A stretch of 12,751 bases of DNA, taken from the NCBI GenBank assembly GCA_030595485.1, contig JAUVDE010000058.1, positions 1-12,751 on the forward strand, in the 5' to 3' direction. Positions 7,282-12,751 of this stretch are shown here, piece after piece; the stretch's first letter is position 1; every line of letters begins with the position of its first letter. Source of the DNA: Draconibacterium sp. GTDB lineage: Bacteria > Bacteroidota > Bacteroidia > Bacteroidales > Prolixibacteraceae. The notes below the pieces were generated by a model. It did not search any database, was not told the origin of the DNA, and saw only the letters and a program-made list of their open reading frames with translations. Both the position numbers and the translations under genes were made by a program.

Positions 7282-7962
7282 ATGCAGCCGACACTATTAG
7301 AATATATCACCAGATATCTTACTCCCAACCGCCTTGATTTATTCAATAAAGTTATAGATATGCGAACCAAACACCTTACGGTTGTTTTGGAAGATATTTT
7401 TCAGCCACAAAACGCAAGTGCTGTTTTACGCACCTGTGATTGTTTTGGAATTCAAGATGTGCATATTATTGAAAGTCGTAACGAATTTCAAGATAACAGA
7501 GAAGTTTCATTGGGTGCTTCGAAATGGCTCACACTAAACAAATACAACGAAACGGAAAATAATAGTCTGGCAGCCATTAAACACTTAAAAAAAGAAGGCT
7601 ACAGGATTGTTGCCACCACACCACACACCAACGACCAGGAACTACAGAATTTTGATATTGCCAAAGGAAAAACGGCCTTGGTTTTTGGTTCGGAACTACC
7701 TGGTTTAACTGATGCTATTTTAAACGAAGCCGACGAGTTCTTAAAAATACCAATGTACGGTTTTACCGAAAGTTTTAACATATCGGTATCGGCGGCAATT
7801 ACCCTTCATCATTTAAGCTTAAAAATGCGTGAGACCGAAGGATTAAACTGGCAGCTAAGTCAGGAAGAAAAGGATGAATTAATGCTGGAGTGGACCAGAA
7901 GAACCATTAAACGTTGTAGTTCCTTAGAAAAAAGATATTTTGAAGAGTATGGTGAAAGCTAA
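7282..7962 (+). CDS. trmH: TrmH-like tRNA 2'-O-methyltransferase (SPOUT)
   Basis: Predicted to transfer a methyl group from S-adenosylmethionine to a ribose 2'-OH in tRNA, most likely G18 as in TrmH. The 226-aa protein shows the three SpoU motifs: motif 1 around NASAVLRTCDCFGI (44-57, with the catalytic-type R50), motif 2 LVFGSELPGL (133-142), and motif 3 IPMYGFTESFNISVSAAI (156-173), where the knot binds the cofactor. An N-terminal helical segment of ~28 residues and a C-terminal helical extension (~187-226) flank the SPOUT core, as in TrmH and unlike the smaller TrmL. Motif 2 has Leu-Pro where family members often carry a small residue or Lys-Thr. The gene follows the hup terminator, so it needs its own promoter, which I cannot see. 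It is convergent with the GT2 gene (39-bp gap, only a weak hairpin without a T tract). Confidence 0.88.
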   Translation: MQPTLLEYITRYLTPNRLDLFNKVIDMRTKHLTVVLEDIFQPQNASAVLRTCDCFGIQDVHIIESRNEFQDNREVSLGASKWLTLNKYNETENNSLAAIKHLKKEGYRIVATTPHTNDQELQNFDIAKGKTALVFGSELPGLTDAILNEADEFLKIPMYGFTESFNISVSAAITLHHLSLKMRETEGLNWQLSQEEKDELMLEWTRRTIKRCSSLEKRYFEEYGES

Positions 7963-8001
7963 CCTTCTCTGTCAACAAAACAATTTGACGTGGGACAATA
8001 G

Positions 8002-9189
8002 CTACGCCCGCTTTGATTTTTCCCAATTAACAGTTTGTTTCCCTATTAAATACCTTAAGATTCCTCTTACTGAAGCGTAGTTAATCATGACAAAATAATA
8101 GGGTACAAAAAAAGCTTTAAGCCTTATTTTTCGATTCTCGAAATACCAGCCCATTAATGCAACACAGTAACATATACATTGAACATAAAAGAATAAAGCA
8201 TAAAAGTTTCCGAATGTCCAATTTTGCTGCTGAGCTACTAACAACAGGTTCACTATAAATAAAATAAACAAAGAGAGCGGTGCAAAGGCCCACCGTAAAA
8301 CTTTATGCGAAAAATACTGCCAGGTAAGGATTCCGTTTTTAAAAGGATTCAACAAACTCTTTAACCTGAAGATGGTCTGAATACCGCCGGCTGCAATTCT
8401 AATTTTTCGTTTTAATTCTTCCTGAACATTTAAGGATGCGGTTTCTTCGGCATAAGCATTTGGTGTATACGCAATTTTATAACCTTTTTGTGCTATTCGA
8501 AGCGAGATAATAAAATCGTCGAGTAAAGTATCGATTTCAACATCTTCAAATAACTCGGTTCTTATGGCAAATAACTCCCCTACTGCTCCTACTGCCGAGT
8601 TCAACTCCGAATCGTTGTGTTTAATCCACGATTCCATTTTCCAATACAAACCTTCACCGGCACCAGCAGCGGCTTCCGCTTTATGTTCAACAATTCGCTT
8701 TTCACCTGCAATACAACCTACTTCGGGGTTACTGAATTTGGCTACAATCTCGCGGATTGAATCTTTGCCTAATATGGTATTTGAATCGGAGAATATTACG
8801 ATGGGTGCTTTTACAAACTTCATCCCCCGGTTCATGGCATGCATTTTCCCTCTTCTTTCGGGCTGATGATGAATCTCAAGTTCGTTATACTGCTGAAGCA
8901 CATCGGGAGTTCCATCGTCTGAACCATCTGTAATCCACAGATATTGTATTTTGTCTTTGGGATAATCAAGCTGAAATGAATTCTCAACTTTCTGCCTGAT
9001 GTAATCCTTTTCGTTAAAAGCAGTTACAAACAAACATACATCCGGCTCATAATCAGAACTAAAGCTTAAAATACTTTTATTAAAAAAAAGCTTTTTAAGT
9101 TTTACCAATAACCAAAGAATAATTCCATACCCTACATAAGTATAGACTAATATTAGTAGAAGCCCCCAAAACAGAGTGGTTAAAATCAT
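8002..9189 (-). CDS. Membrane glycosyltransferase family 2 (processive-type)
   Basis: Predicted inverting GT2 enzyme that polymerises or extends a glycan at the cytoplasmic membrane. The 395-aa protein has an N-terminal membrane segment (~5-29), a cytosolic GT-A domain (~48-280) and about three C-terminal membrane segments (~299-319, 328-349, 359-372). GT2 motifs are FVTAFNE (54-60), ITDGSDDGT (86-94), the DxD-equivalent FSDSNT (133-138), the acceptor-site base region TLLDDF (221-226) and RKIRIAAGG (261-269) in the position of the QxxRW motif. This layout resembles cellulose synthase/IcaA-like synthases. Its ATG overlaps the stop of the GT4 gene by 4 bp (ATGA), so the two are translationally coupled. 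The sugar donor cannot be deduced. No intrinsic terminator is evident after it. Confidence 0.9.
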   Translation of the reverse strand: MILTTLFWGLLLILVYTYVGYGIILWLLVKLKKLFFNKSILSFSSDYEPDVCLFVTAFNEKDYIRQKVENSFQLDYPKDKIQYLWITDGSDDGTPDVLQQYNELEIHHQPERRGKMHAMNRGMKFVKAPIVIFSDSNTILGKDSIREIVAKFSNPEVGCIAGEKRIVEHKAEAAAGAGEGLYWKMESWIKHNDSELNSAVGAVGELFAIRTELFEDVEIDTLLDDFIISLRIAQKGYKIAYTPNAYAEETASLNVQEELKRKIRIAAGGIQTIFRLKSLLNPFKNGILTWQYFSHKVLRWAFAPLSLFILFIVNLLLVAQQQNWTFGNFYALFFYVQCICYCVALMGWYFENRKIRLKAFFVPYYFVMINYASVRGILRYLIGKQTVNWEKSKRA

Positions 9190-10388
9190 TTGGCATTTAG
9201 TTTATAAAACTCAATTAGTTTGCCTGCAGCCTCTAAATTATCAAATTTTTCGAGTATAAACTCAATGGCATTCTTTCCAATTTTGTCAAATAATTCCCGA
9301 TTGTCTATTAATTCAGAAATAGCTGAAGTAAAAAGCTCACGCTCTTCAGCAATAAGAATATTTTCGTTTGGACTAATATTTAAACCTTCGGCACCAATTG
9401 GAGTTGAAACAATGCTCTTTCCCAGTGCCATACCTTCTATAATTTTAATGCGCATACCACTTCCTGAAAACAGAGGCACTACCATTATCGATTTTGAATT
9501 CATGAAATCGTAGGCATCTGCCACCTCACCTTCGAAAATCACATTGGGTAAATCAAACTTTTTAATTAACCATTGCGGTGCATTTCGTCCGGCAATGTAA
9601 AATTTTAGTTCCGGGTACCTTTTATGAATATCGAACCAACAATGATTTAAAAACCAAACTAAACCTTCCTGGTTTGGCGACCATTCAAGAGAACCAATGT
9701 GAAAGAGCGAAGGATGTTCGATATTTTTTGCATTGGGCACAAGCACCGAAGCATCAATTCCGGTTGGTGAAACATGTTTTGGTTTTGTATTTCCCAACTC
9801 ATCAAGCATATCCCCATCACGATCGGTTATTGGCACCAACAAATCGTAGCTATTTAATAATCCTATTTCGAAACGCCTTATTCTTTGTGTCAGGATTTTA
9901 AAATATCTTTTTGACAATCCTTTTGTAATGCTTGTGGTTCGCTGCCAAATTTCAAACTCAATATTGTGAGCCCGATAAACTACTGTTGCATTTGATTTGC
10001 TGCGAATAACCGGAATGTAAGGAAGTACATATAAACCCTCAAGCTGAATTATATCAAATGTATTTTCTTCCAGAAGCTGAGCTAGTTCTTTCTCAAAATG
10101 TTTATCTATAAAACGAACCGCATTGTAGGGTTTTTTAGAAAAGAGTAAATTGCCAAGCGCAGCAAAAGCATTTATTGGAGCCGGAACATTTACTAAATGG
10201 AACTCGGCAAGATCTTTAATACTATCGGGTATTTCGTCTAACTCGACATGGTGTTTTAGTGTATTCATGGCCAAAACAGTAACCTTGTTCCCCAAATGAG
10301 CAAAACCCTTACACAAATTAATACAGGCAATAGCACCTCCATCTTTGCTTGGGTACGGCACCTTATTTGTTACCTGCAAAATTCTCAT
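9186..10388 (-). CDS. Glycosyltransferase family 4 (GT-B)
   Basis: Predicted retaining glycosyltransferase that uses a nucleotide-sugar donor to build a surface or lipid-linked glycan at the cytoplasmic face. The 400-aa protein begins MRILQVTNKVPYPSKDGGAI, whose glycine-rich loop is typical of the GT4 N-terminal Rossmann domain. YRAHNIEFEIW (138-148) lies at the acceptor-domain catalytic region. The C-terminal donor domain contains HIGSLEWSPN (230-239) and LFSGSGMRIKIIEGMALGK (306-324), whose Glu318 matches the nucleotide-binding ESGxGxxxxEA-type region. No membrane segments are seen. The start lies 6 bp after the permease stop and the end overlaps the GT2 start by 4 bp, so the three genes should be co-transcribed. 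Family confidence is high; product specificity is unknown. Confidence 0.92.
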   Translation of the reverse strand: MRILQVTNKVPYPSKDGGAIACINLCKGFAHLGNKVTVLAMNTLKHHVELDEIPDSIKDLAEFHLVNVPAPINAFAALGNLLFSKKPYNAVRFIDKHFEKELAQLLEENTFDIIQLEGLYVLPYIPVIRSKSNATVVYRAHNIEFEIWQRTTSITKGLSKRYFKILTQRIRRFEIGLLNSYDLLVPITDRDGDMLDELGNTKPKHVSPTGIDASVLVPNAKNIEHPSLFHIGSLEWSPNQEGLVWFLNHCWFDIHKRYPELKFYIAGRNAPQWLIKKFDLPNVIFEGEVADAYDFMNSKSIMVVPLFSGSGMRIKIIEGMALGKSIVSTPIGAEGLNISPNENILIAEERELFTSAISELIDNRELFDKIGKNAIEFILEKFDNLEAAGKLIEFYKLNAK

Positions 10389-10394
10389 GCTTAG

Positions 10395-11876
10395 CTATTT
10401 TTCAGTTTTCTTTTTCGAGAATAGTTTATGCAAACCTAACTTACTAAAAAACTTAGTATAGGTTTCAGTGGCCATGACCGAAGCATCGGTTGCAGCTTTA
10501 TAGGACAACCATATTCCCACCGGTAAAAATATATATGACGAAAACCACATTCCATTAACCATTGCCCACACATCTTCGCGAGCCGTTTTTTCACCACTTA
10601 TGGAAACCACGTAATACAAAATAAACAAAAGGATAGACACCACAACCGGCATTCCTAGCCCACCTTTTCGGATAATTGCACCTAGTGGAGCACCGATGAA
10701 AAAGAAAATAAGTACGGCAAACGAAAGCGTGAACTTTTTATGCCGTTCCATCTTGTATTTATTTAAAGTTTTCTTTTTAATATACAATTGCCCTTGGTAC
10801 ATACTAATATTTTGTACGATGCTGCGGGCATTTTCGAGCGCAGTTCCTACAATTTCGGCTTTTACCCATTTATCTATTCCTGCAAAATGTTCATCAAAAT
10901 TAAATATCGAGTCTGCACCAACCACTTGGTCTTTTCTTTTTAAAGAATCGTGTTGAACTGTAAGGTTAAACATTCGTTTTGTTACTGTTGGTGTAACATT
11001 TATCTGCAGCATATAATTCCGAAGGCGTGTGTAGTAATCACTATGAAGTGTGTCCTCCATTAAACTCAAATCCTTAATATTCAGCATTCGGTACTGATTG
11101 CGAAATATACTTTCATCGCGCCGGTTAAACTCAAAGTTACGCACTTTAACCCTAATGGTTTGTTCATCAAAACGGTTGCGCTGATAGGCATGATTATCTT
11201 TTTTCTTCCGATTATTTGGCTTTTGCTCCACGTAGTTTTCTCCATGAAATAAGTTTAGCACCATGTATCTTTTATCTTCAGTAATCTTCAGAAATCCCGA
11301 ATCGGCAACGGTTACACTCTCGTTTGATTTTCCACCAGTGTGGTCGTAAATCAACAAGTCGTACAACATCTTACTTTCGTTATTTTTACTTCCAACTTTA
11401 ATACTGTAACCATCCATTTCGTTGGTAAACACGCCAGACTGTAGCACCAACTCTGGACGTTGTTTTTTTACACTATAAAGTAGAGTAGAAAACTTAAGGT
11501 TGGTTTGGGGCAATACATTGTTTGCAAAATAAAATGCAGTTAGCGTCACTAATATTGCAATAACCACTAATGGTCGCATTATTCTGGATAGCGATATACC
11601 GGAGGCCTTCATGGCAACCAGTTCGTAATTTTCGCCTAAGGATCCAAAAGTCATAATTGAAGCCAGCAACATAGCCAAGGGAAAGGCAAAAGGTAAAAGT
11701 GCAAACGATGCATAAAACATCATTTCACCCAAAACCTTAAAATCAAGACCTTTCCCAACCAAATCATCAACATATTTCCACAGAAACTGCATGAGTAGTA
11801 CAAACAGCACAATGAAAAAGGTCATAAAAAATGGCCCCAGAAAAGACTTTATAACGTATATGTGTAAACGCTTCAT
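10395..11876 (-). CDS. LptF/LptG family lipopolysaccharide-transport permease
   Basis: Predicted inner-membrane half of the LptB2FG ABC transporter that extracts lipopolysaccharide for delivery to the outer membrane. The 493-aa protein shows the family pattern: three N-terminal membrane segments (~12-36, 48-77, 102-120) and three near the C-terminus (~383-400, 406-427, 439-462), around a large soluble domain. The coupling region after the second helix reads SLGENYELVAMKASGISLSRI (79-99), close to the YjgP/YjgQ signature. E. coli LptF/LptG have about 360 residues, so the soluble domain (~121-375) is enlarged, with charged Lys/Arg/Asn stretches. LptF and LptG cannot be told apart by eye. It is the first gene of the cluster that continues into GT4 and GT2. 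Confidence 0.9.
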   Translation of the reverse strand: MKRLHIYVIKSFLGPFFMTFFIVLFVLLMQFLWKYVDDLVGKGLDFKVLGEMMFYASFALLPFAFPLAMLLASIMTFGSLGENYELVAMKASGISLSRIMRPLVVIAILVTLTAFYFANNVLPQTNLKFSTLLYSVKKQRPELVLQSGVFTNEMDGYSIKVGSKNNESKMLYDLLIYDHTGGKSNESVTVADSGFLKITEDKRYMVLNLFHGENYVEQKPNNRKKKDNHAYQRNRFDEQTIRVKVRNFEFNRRDESIFRNQYRMLNIKDLSLMEDTLHSDYYTRLRNYMLQINVTPTVTKRMFNLTVQHDSLKRKDQVVGADSIFNFDEHFAGIDKWVKAEIVGTALENARSIVQNISMYQGQLYIKKKTLNKYKMERHKKFTLSFAVLIFFFIGAPLGAIIRKGGLGMPVVVSILLFILYYVVSISGEKTAREDVWAMVNGMWFSSYIFLPVGIWLSYKAATDASVMATETYTKFFSKLGLHKLFSKKKTEK

Positions 11877-11906
11877 TTAATAGTTGTTCTTTTTCAGAAA
11901 CGTGTA

Positions 11907-11914
11907 CAAAACTA
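11907..11914 (-). promoter_or_regulatory. Candidate -7 box for the LptF/GT operon
   Basis: On the minus strand TAGTTTTG matches TAnnTTTG and would start transcription about 25 bases before the permease ATG. No TTG-type -33 element is seen at the expected distance, so support is partial. Confidence 0.35.
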
Positions 11915-12003
11915 AGTTATTTTGGGAATTAGTAATGTAAAAAAAGTTAAGAAATATTTATGACGACAAAAATGTACGAATGAGTTTAAATAATTAACAT
12001 GAA

Positions 12004-12381
12004 TTATGAGCCTAACACATGTTTTAACTCGGACACCTGCGAATTCCAAAGACCTTCGGTTTCATCTTTTTCATCTTCATCAGTAAAATCAGTAACTATC
12101 AACGACACATCATTCGTAAGCTCGTCGCGGTTAATTTTAAATTCGAAGTAGGTGCCTTCTTCTTCCACCCAACTAAAGCGCACCAATTTATTGTCTTTAT
12201 GCAAAGTCATTTCGGCAGTTTGCTCCGAACCTTCCCATACAAAAGTGTATTGCTTTCCACGAATACGTACATCATCGGCGAACCATTCGGTTAAACCAGA
12301 CGCTGTACTTAGCCTGTTATATAATACTTTAGGTGAACAATTAATTACGTATTCTAGTTCGATTTTTATTTTGTCTGTCAT
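12004..12381 (-). CDS. START-like (SRPBCC) domain protein
   Basis: A small cytosolic protein with the helix-grip fold of the START/AHSA1 superfamily; ligand and role are unknown. I chose the ATG at 12381 (125 aa, MTDKIKIELEYVINCSPKVL) because that is where the conserved START opening strand begins. An upstream in-frame ATG at 12429 would add 16 hydrophobic, poorly conserved-looking residues. Features seen are the opening strand plus INCSPKVLYNRLSTASGLTEWFADDV (strand, helix and the W-F-A-D turn typical of AHSA1-like proteins), then beta strands to ~105 and a C-terminal helix (~107-123) preceded by an acidic stretch (DFTDEDEKDETEG). A Bacteroidota-specific START family of this size exists and fits. 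It lies 127 bp upstream of the permease gene on the same strand and may share transcription with it. Confidence 0.8.
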   Translation of the reverse strand: MTDKIKIELEYVINCSPKVLYNRLSTASGLTEWFADDVRIRGKQYTFVWEGSEQTAEMTLHKDNKLVRFSWVEEEGTYFEFKINRDELTNDVSLIVTDFTDEDEKDETEGLWNSQVSELKHVLGS

Positions 12382-12498
12382 GAGCCTGATTTTCGGCAAT
12401 ATAATTAATAAGAACGTAACATACAACACCGAAAAATTGGCGCAATAAAGTTCTACGTAAAATTCTTCAGAAAAATAATCGGAAATAAAAATAAATAC

Positions 12499-12506
12499 TA
12501 TATTTG
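12499..12506 (+). promoter_or_regulatory. -7 box of the tRNA-Met promoter
   Basis: TATATTTG is a perfect TAnnTTTG box 23 bp upstream of the tRNA 5' end. It continues as CACCGCA, so the 11 bases TTTGCACCGCA are identical to those at the tRNA-Ser promoter. No clear TTG-type -33 element is visible. The adjacent divergent gene (start 12381) must have a separate minus-strand promoter. Confidence 0.65.
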
Positions 12507-12529
12507 CACCGCAATTTTGGAAAACAAAT

Positions 12530-12603
12530 GGCGAGGTAGCTCAGCTGGTTAGAGCGCGTGATTCATAATCACGAGGTCGGGCGTTCAAGTCGCCCTCTCG
12601 CTA
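12530..12603 (+). tRNA. tRNA-Met(CAU), elongator type
   Basis: A 74-nt tRNA. The acceptor GGCGAGG pairs with TCTCGCT (G-U at both ends), with discriminator A at 12603. The D arm is GCTC..GAGC. The anticodon stem CGTGA/TCACG closes the loop TTCATAA, giving anticodon CAU. The T arm is GGGCG TTCAAGT CGCCC. CCA is not encoded (CAC follows). GTAGCTCAGxTGGTTAGAGC agrees with elongator Met tRNAs; a lysidine-modified tRNA-Ile2(CAU) cannot be ruled out by eye. Confidence 0.93.
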
Positions 12604-12638
12604 CACAGAAAAGGGACAGTTAATTTTTAGCTGTCCTT
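12574..12638 (+). repeat. Direct repeat copy 1: tRNA-Met 3' half plus terminator
   Basis: From AGGTC of the variable loop through the T arm, the 3' acceptor strand and most of the terminator hairpin, these 65 bases recur without a mismatch at 12687-12751 (offset 113). The base before the repeat differs (G here, A in copy 2). The window ends inside copy 2, so the true repeat may be longer. Confidence 0.97.
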
Positions 12639-12643
12639 TTTTT
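12609..12643 (+). terminator. Intrinsic terminator of tRNA-Met
   Basis: GGACAGTTAA (12614-12623), loop TTT, TTAGCTGTCC (12627-12636) form a 10-bp stem with one G-U pair. Preceding AAAA and a following run of seven T residues lengthen it. It starts five bases past the tRNA, and a second copy begins at 12722. Confidence 0.88.
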
Positions 12644-12662
12644 ATAAAATAGAAATAGGAAA

Positions 12663-12716
12663 AGAGCGTCCCGATTACTATCGGGAAGGTCGGGCGTTCA
12701 AGTCGCCCTCTCGCTA
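12663..12716 (+). pseudogene. Partial tRNA-Met-like sequence with a substituted anticodon arm
   Basis: AGAGCG (12663-12668) matches the end of the tRNA D arm. The 18-nt palindrome TCCCGATTACTATCGGGA (12669-12686) stands where the real tRNA has its 17-nt anticodon arm. Then the variable loop, T arm, 3' acceptor strand and discriminator of tRNA-Met follow identically (12687-12716). The 5' acceptor strand and 5' D arm are missing, and no promoter box is seen, so it cannot fold into a full tRNA. Confidence 0.65.
12669..12686. repeat. Palindrome TCCCGAT-TACT-ATCGGGA
   Basis: Perfect 7-bp arms around a 4-nt loop. Palindromes with CCCGAT/ATCGGG arms are, as I recall, common intergenic repeats in some Bacteroidota genomes, so this may be one such element joined to a tRNA fragment. 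It could equally be a diverged anticodon arm, because GATT and ATC are shared with the real arm. Confidence 0.75.
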
Positions 12717-12751
12717 CACAGAAAAGGGACAGTTAATTTTTAGCTGTCCTT
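12687..12751 (+). repeat. Direct repeat copy 2, cut by the right edge
   Basis: Sixty-five bases identical to 12574-12638, ending at the window edge inside the second terminator hairpin (begins at 12722). Whether the T tract and further sequence are also repeated cannot be seen. Confidence 0.97.

Noticed and set aside
7971..7989. GTCAA...TTGAC hairpin between the convergent trmH and GT2 genes as a shared terminator
   Set aside because: Only 5 bp of stem, a 9-nt loop and no T tract on either side.
12604..12751. CRISPR-like array at the right edge
   Set aside because: Only two copies are visible, the repeat is 65 bp, and it is clearly derived from tRNA-Met plus its terminator.

Overview
The window most likely comes from a member of the Bacteroidota, plausibly a Bacteroidales/Marinilabiliales-type organism, though family-level placement is inference. 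The grounds are: A+T-rich intergenic DNA; start codons preceded by A/T-rich stretches instead of strong Shine-Dalgarno motifs; TAnnTTTG-type -7 promoter boxes; an LptF/LptG-family permease with an enlarged soluble domain; and a gene set (secreted GH33/GH20 enzymes, a Bacteroidota START-like protein, HU) typical of that phylum.

Region 1 (1-6233, minus strand) is a sialoglycan-degradation locus. Reading in the direction of transcription it holds a GntR/FCD regulator preceded by a perfect 17-bp palindrome that fits the FadR-type operator consensus, a lipoprotein sialidase (GH33) with N-terminal accessory domains, a secreted GH20 beta-N-acetylhexosaminidase, and a second secreted GH33 sialidase cut by the left edge. 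Spacings of 57, 7 and 38 bp and no evident internal promoter or terminator suggest one operon. The sialidases would remove terminal sialic acid and the hexosaminidase the exposed HexNAc. Uptake and catabolism genes are not in view.

Region 2 (6234-7962) is housekeeping: a minus-strand tRNA-Ser(UGA) with a clear promoter and a strong terminator, then on the plus strand an HU gene with its own terminator and a TrmH-like tRNA 2'-O-methyltransferase.

Region 3 (8002-12381, minus strand) is a cell-envelope cluster: a START-like protein, an LptF/LptG-family permease, a GT4 glycosyltransferase and a membrane GT2 glycosyltransferase. The last three are tightly packed (6-bp gap, then a 4-bp ATGA overlap), which suggests coordinated assembly and export of a lipid-linked or surface glycan.

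Region 4 (12499-12751) holds an elongator-type tRNA-Met(CAU) with promoter and terminator. It is followed 113 bp later by an exact repeat of its 3' half plus terminator. In that second copy the anticodon arm is replaced by a different palindromic hairpin and the 5' part of the tRNA is missing. This tRNA-derived repeat, running off the right edge, is the least explained structure in the window.
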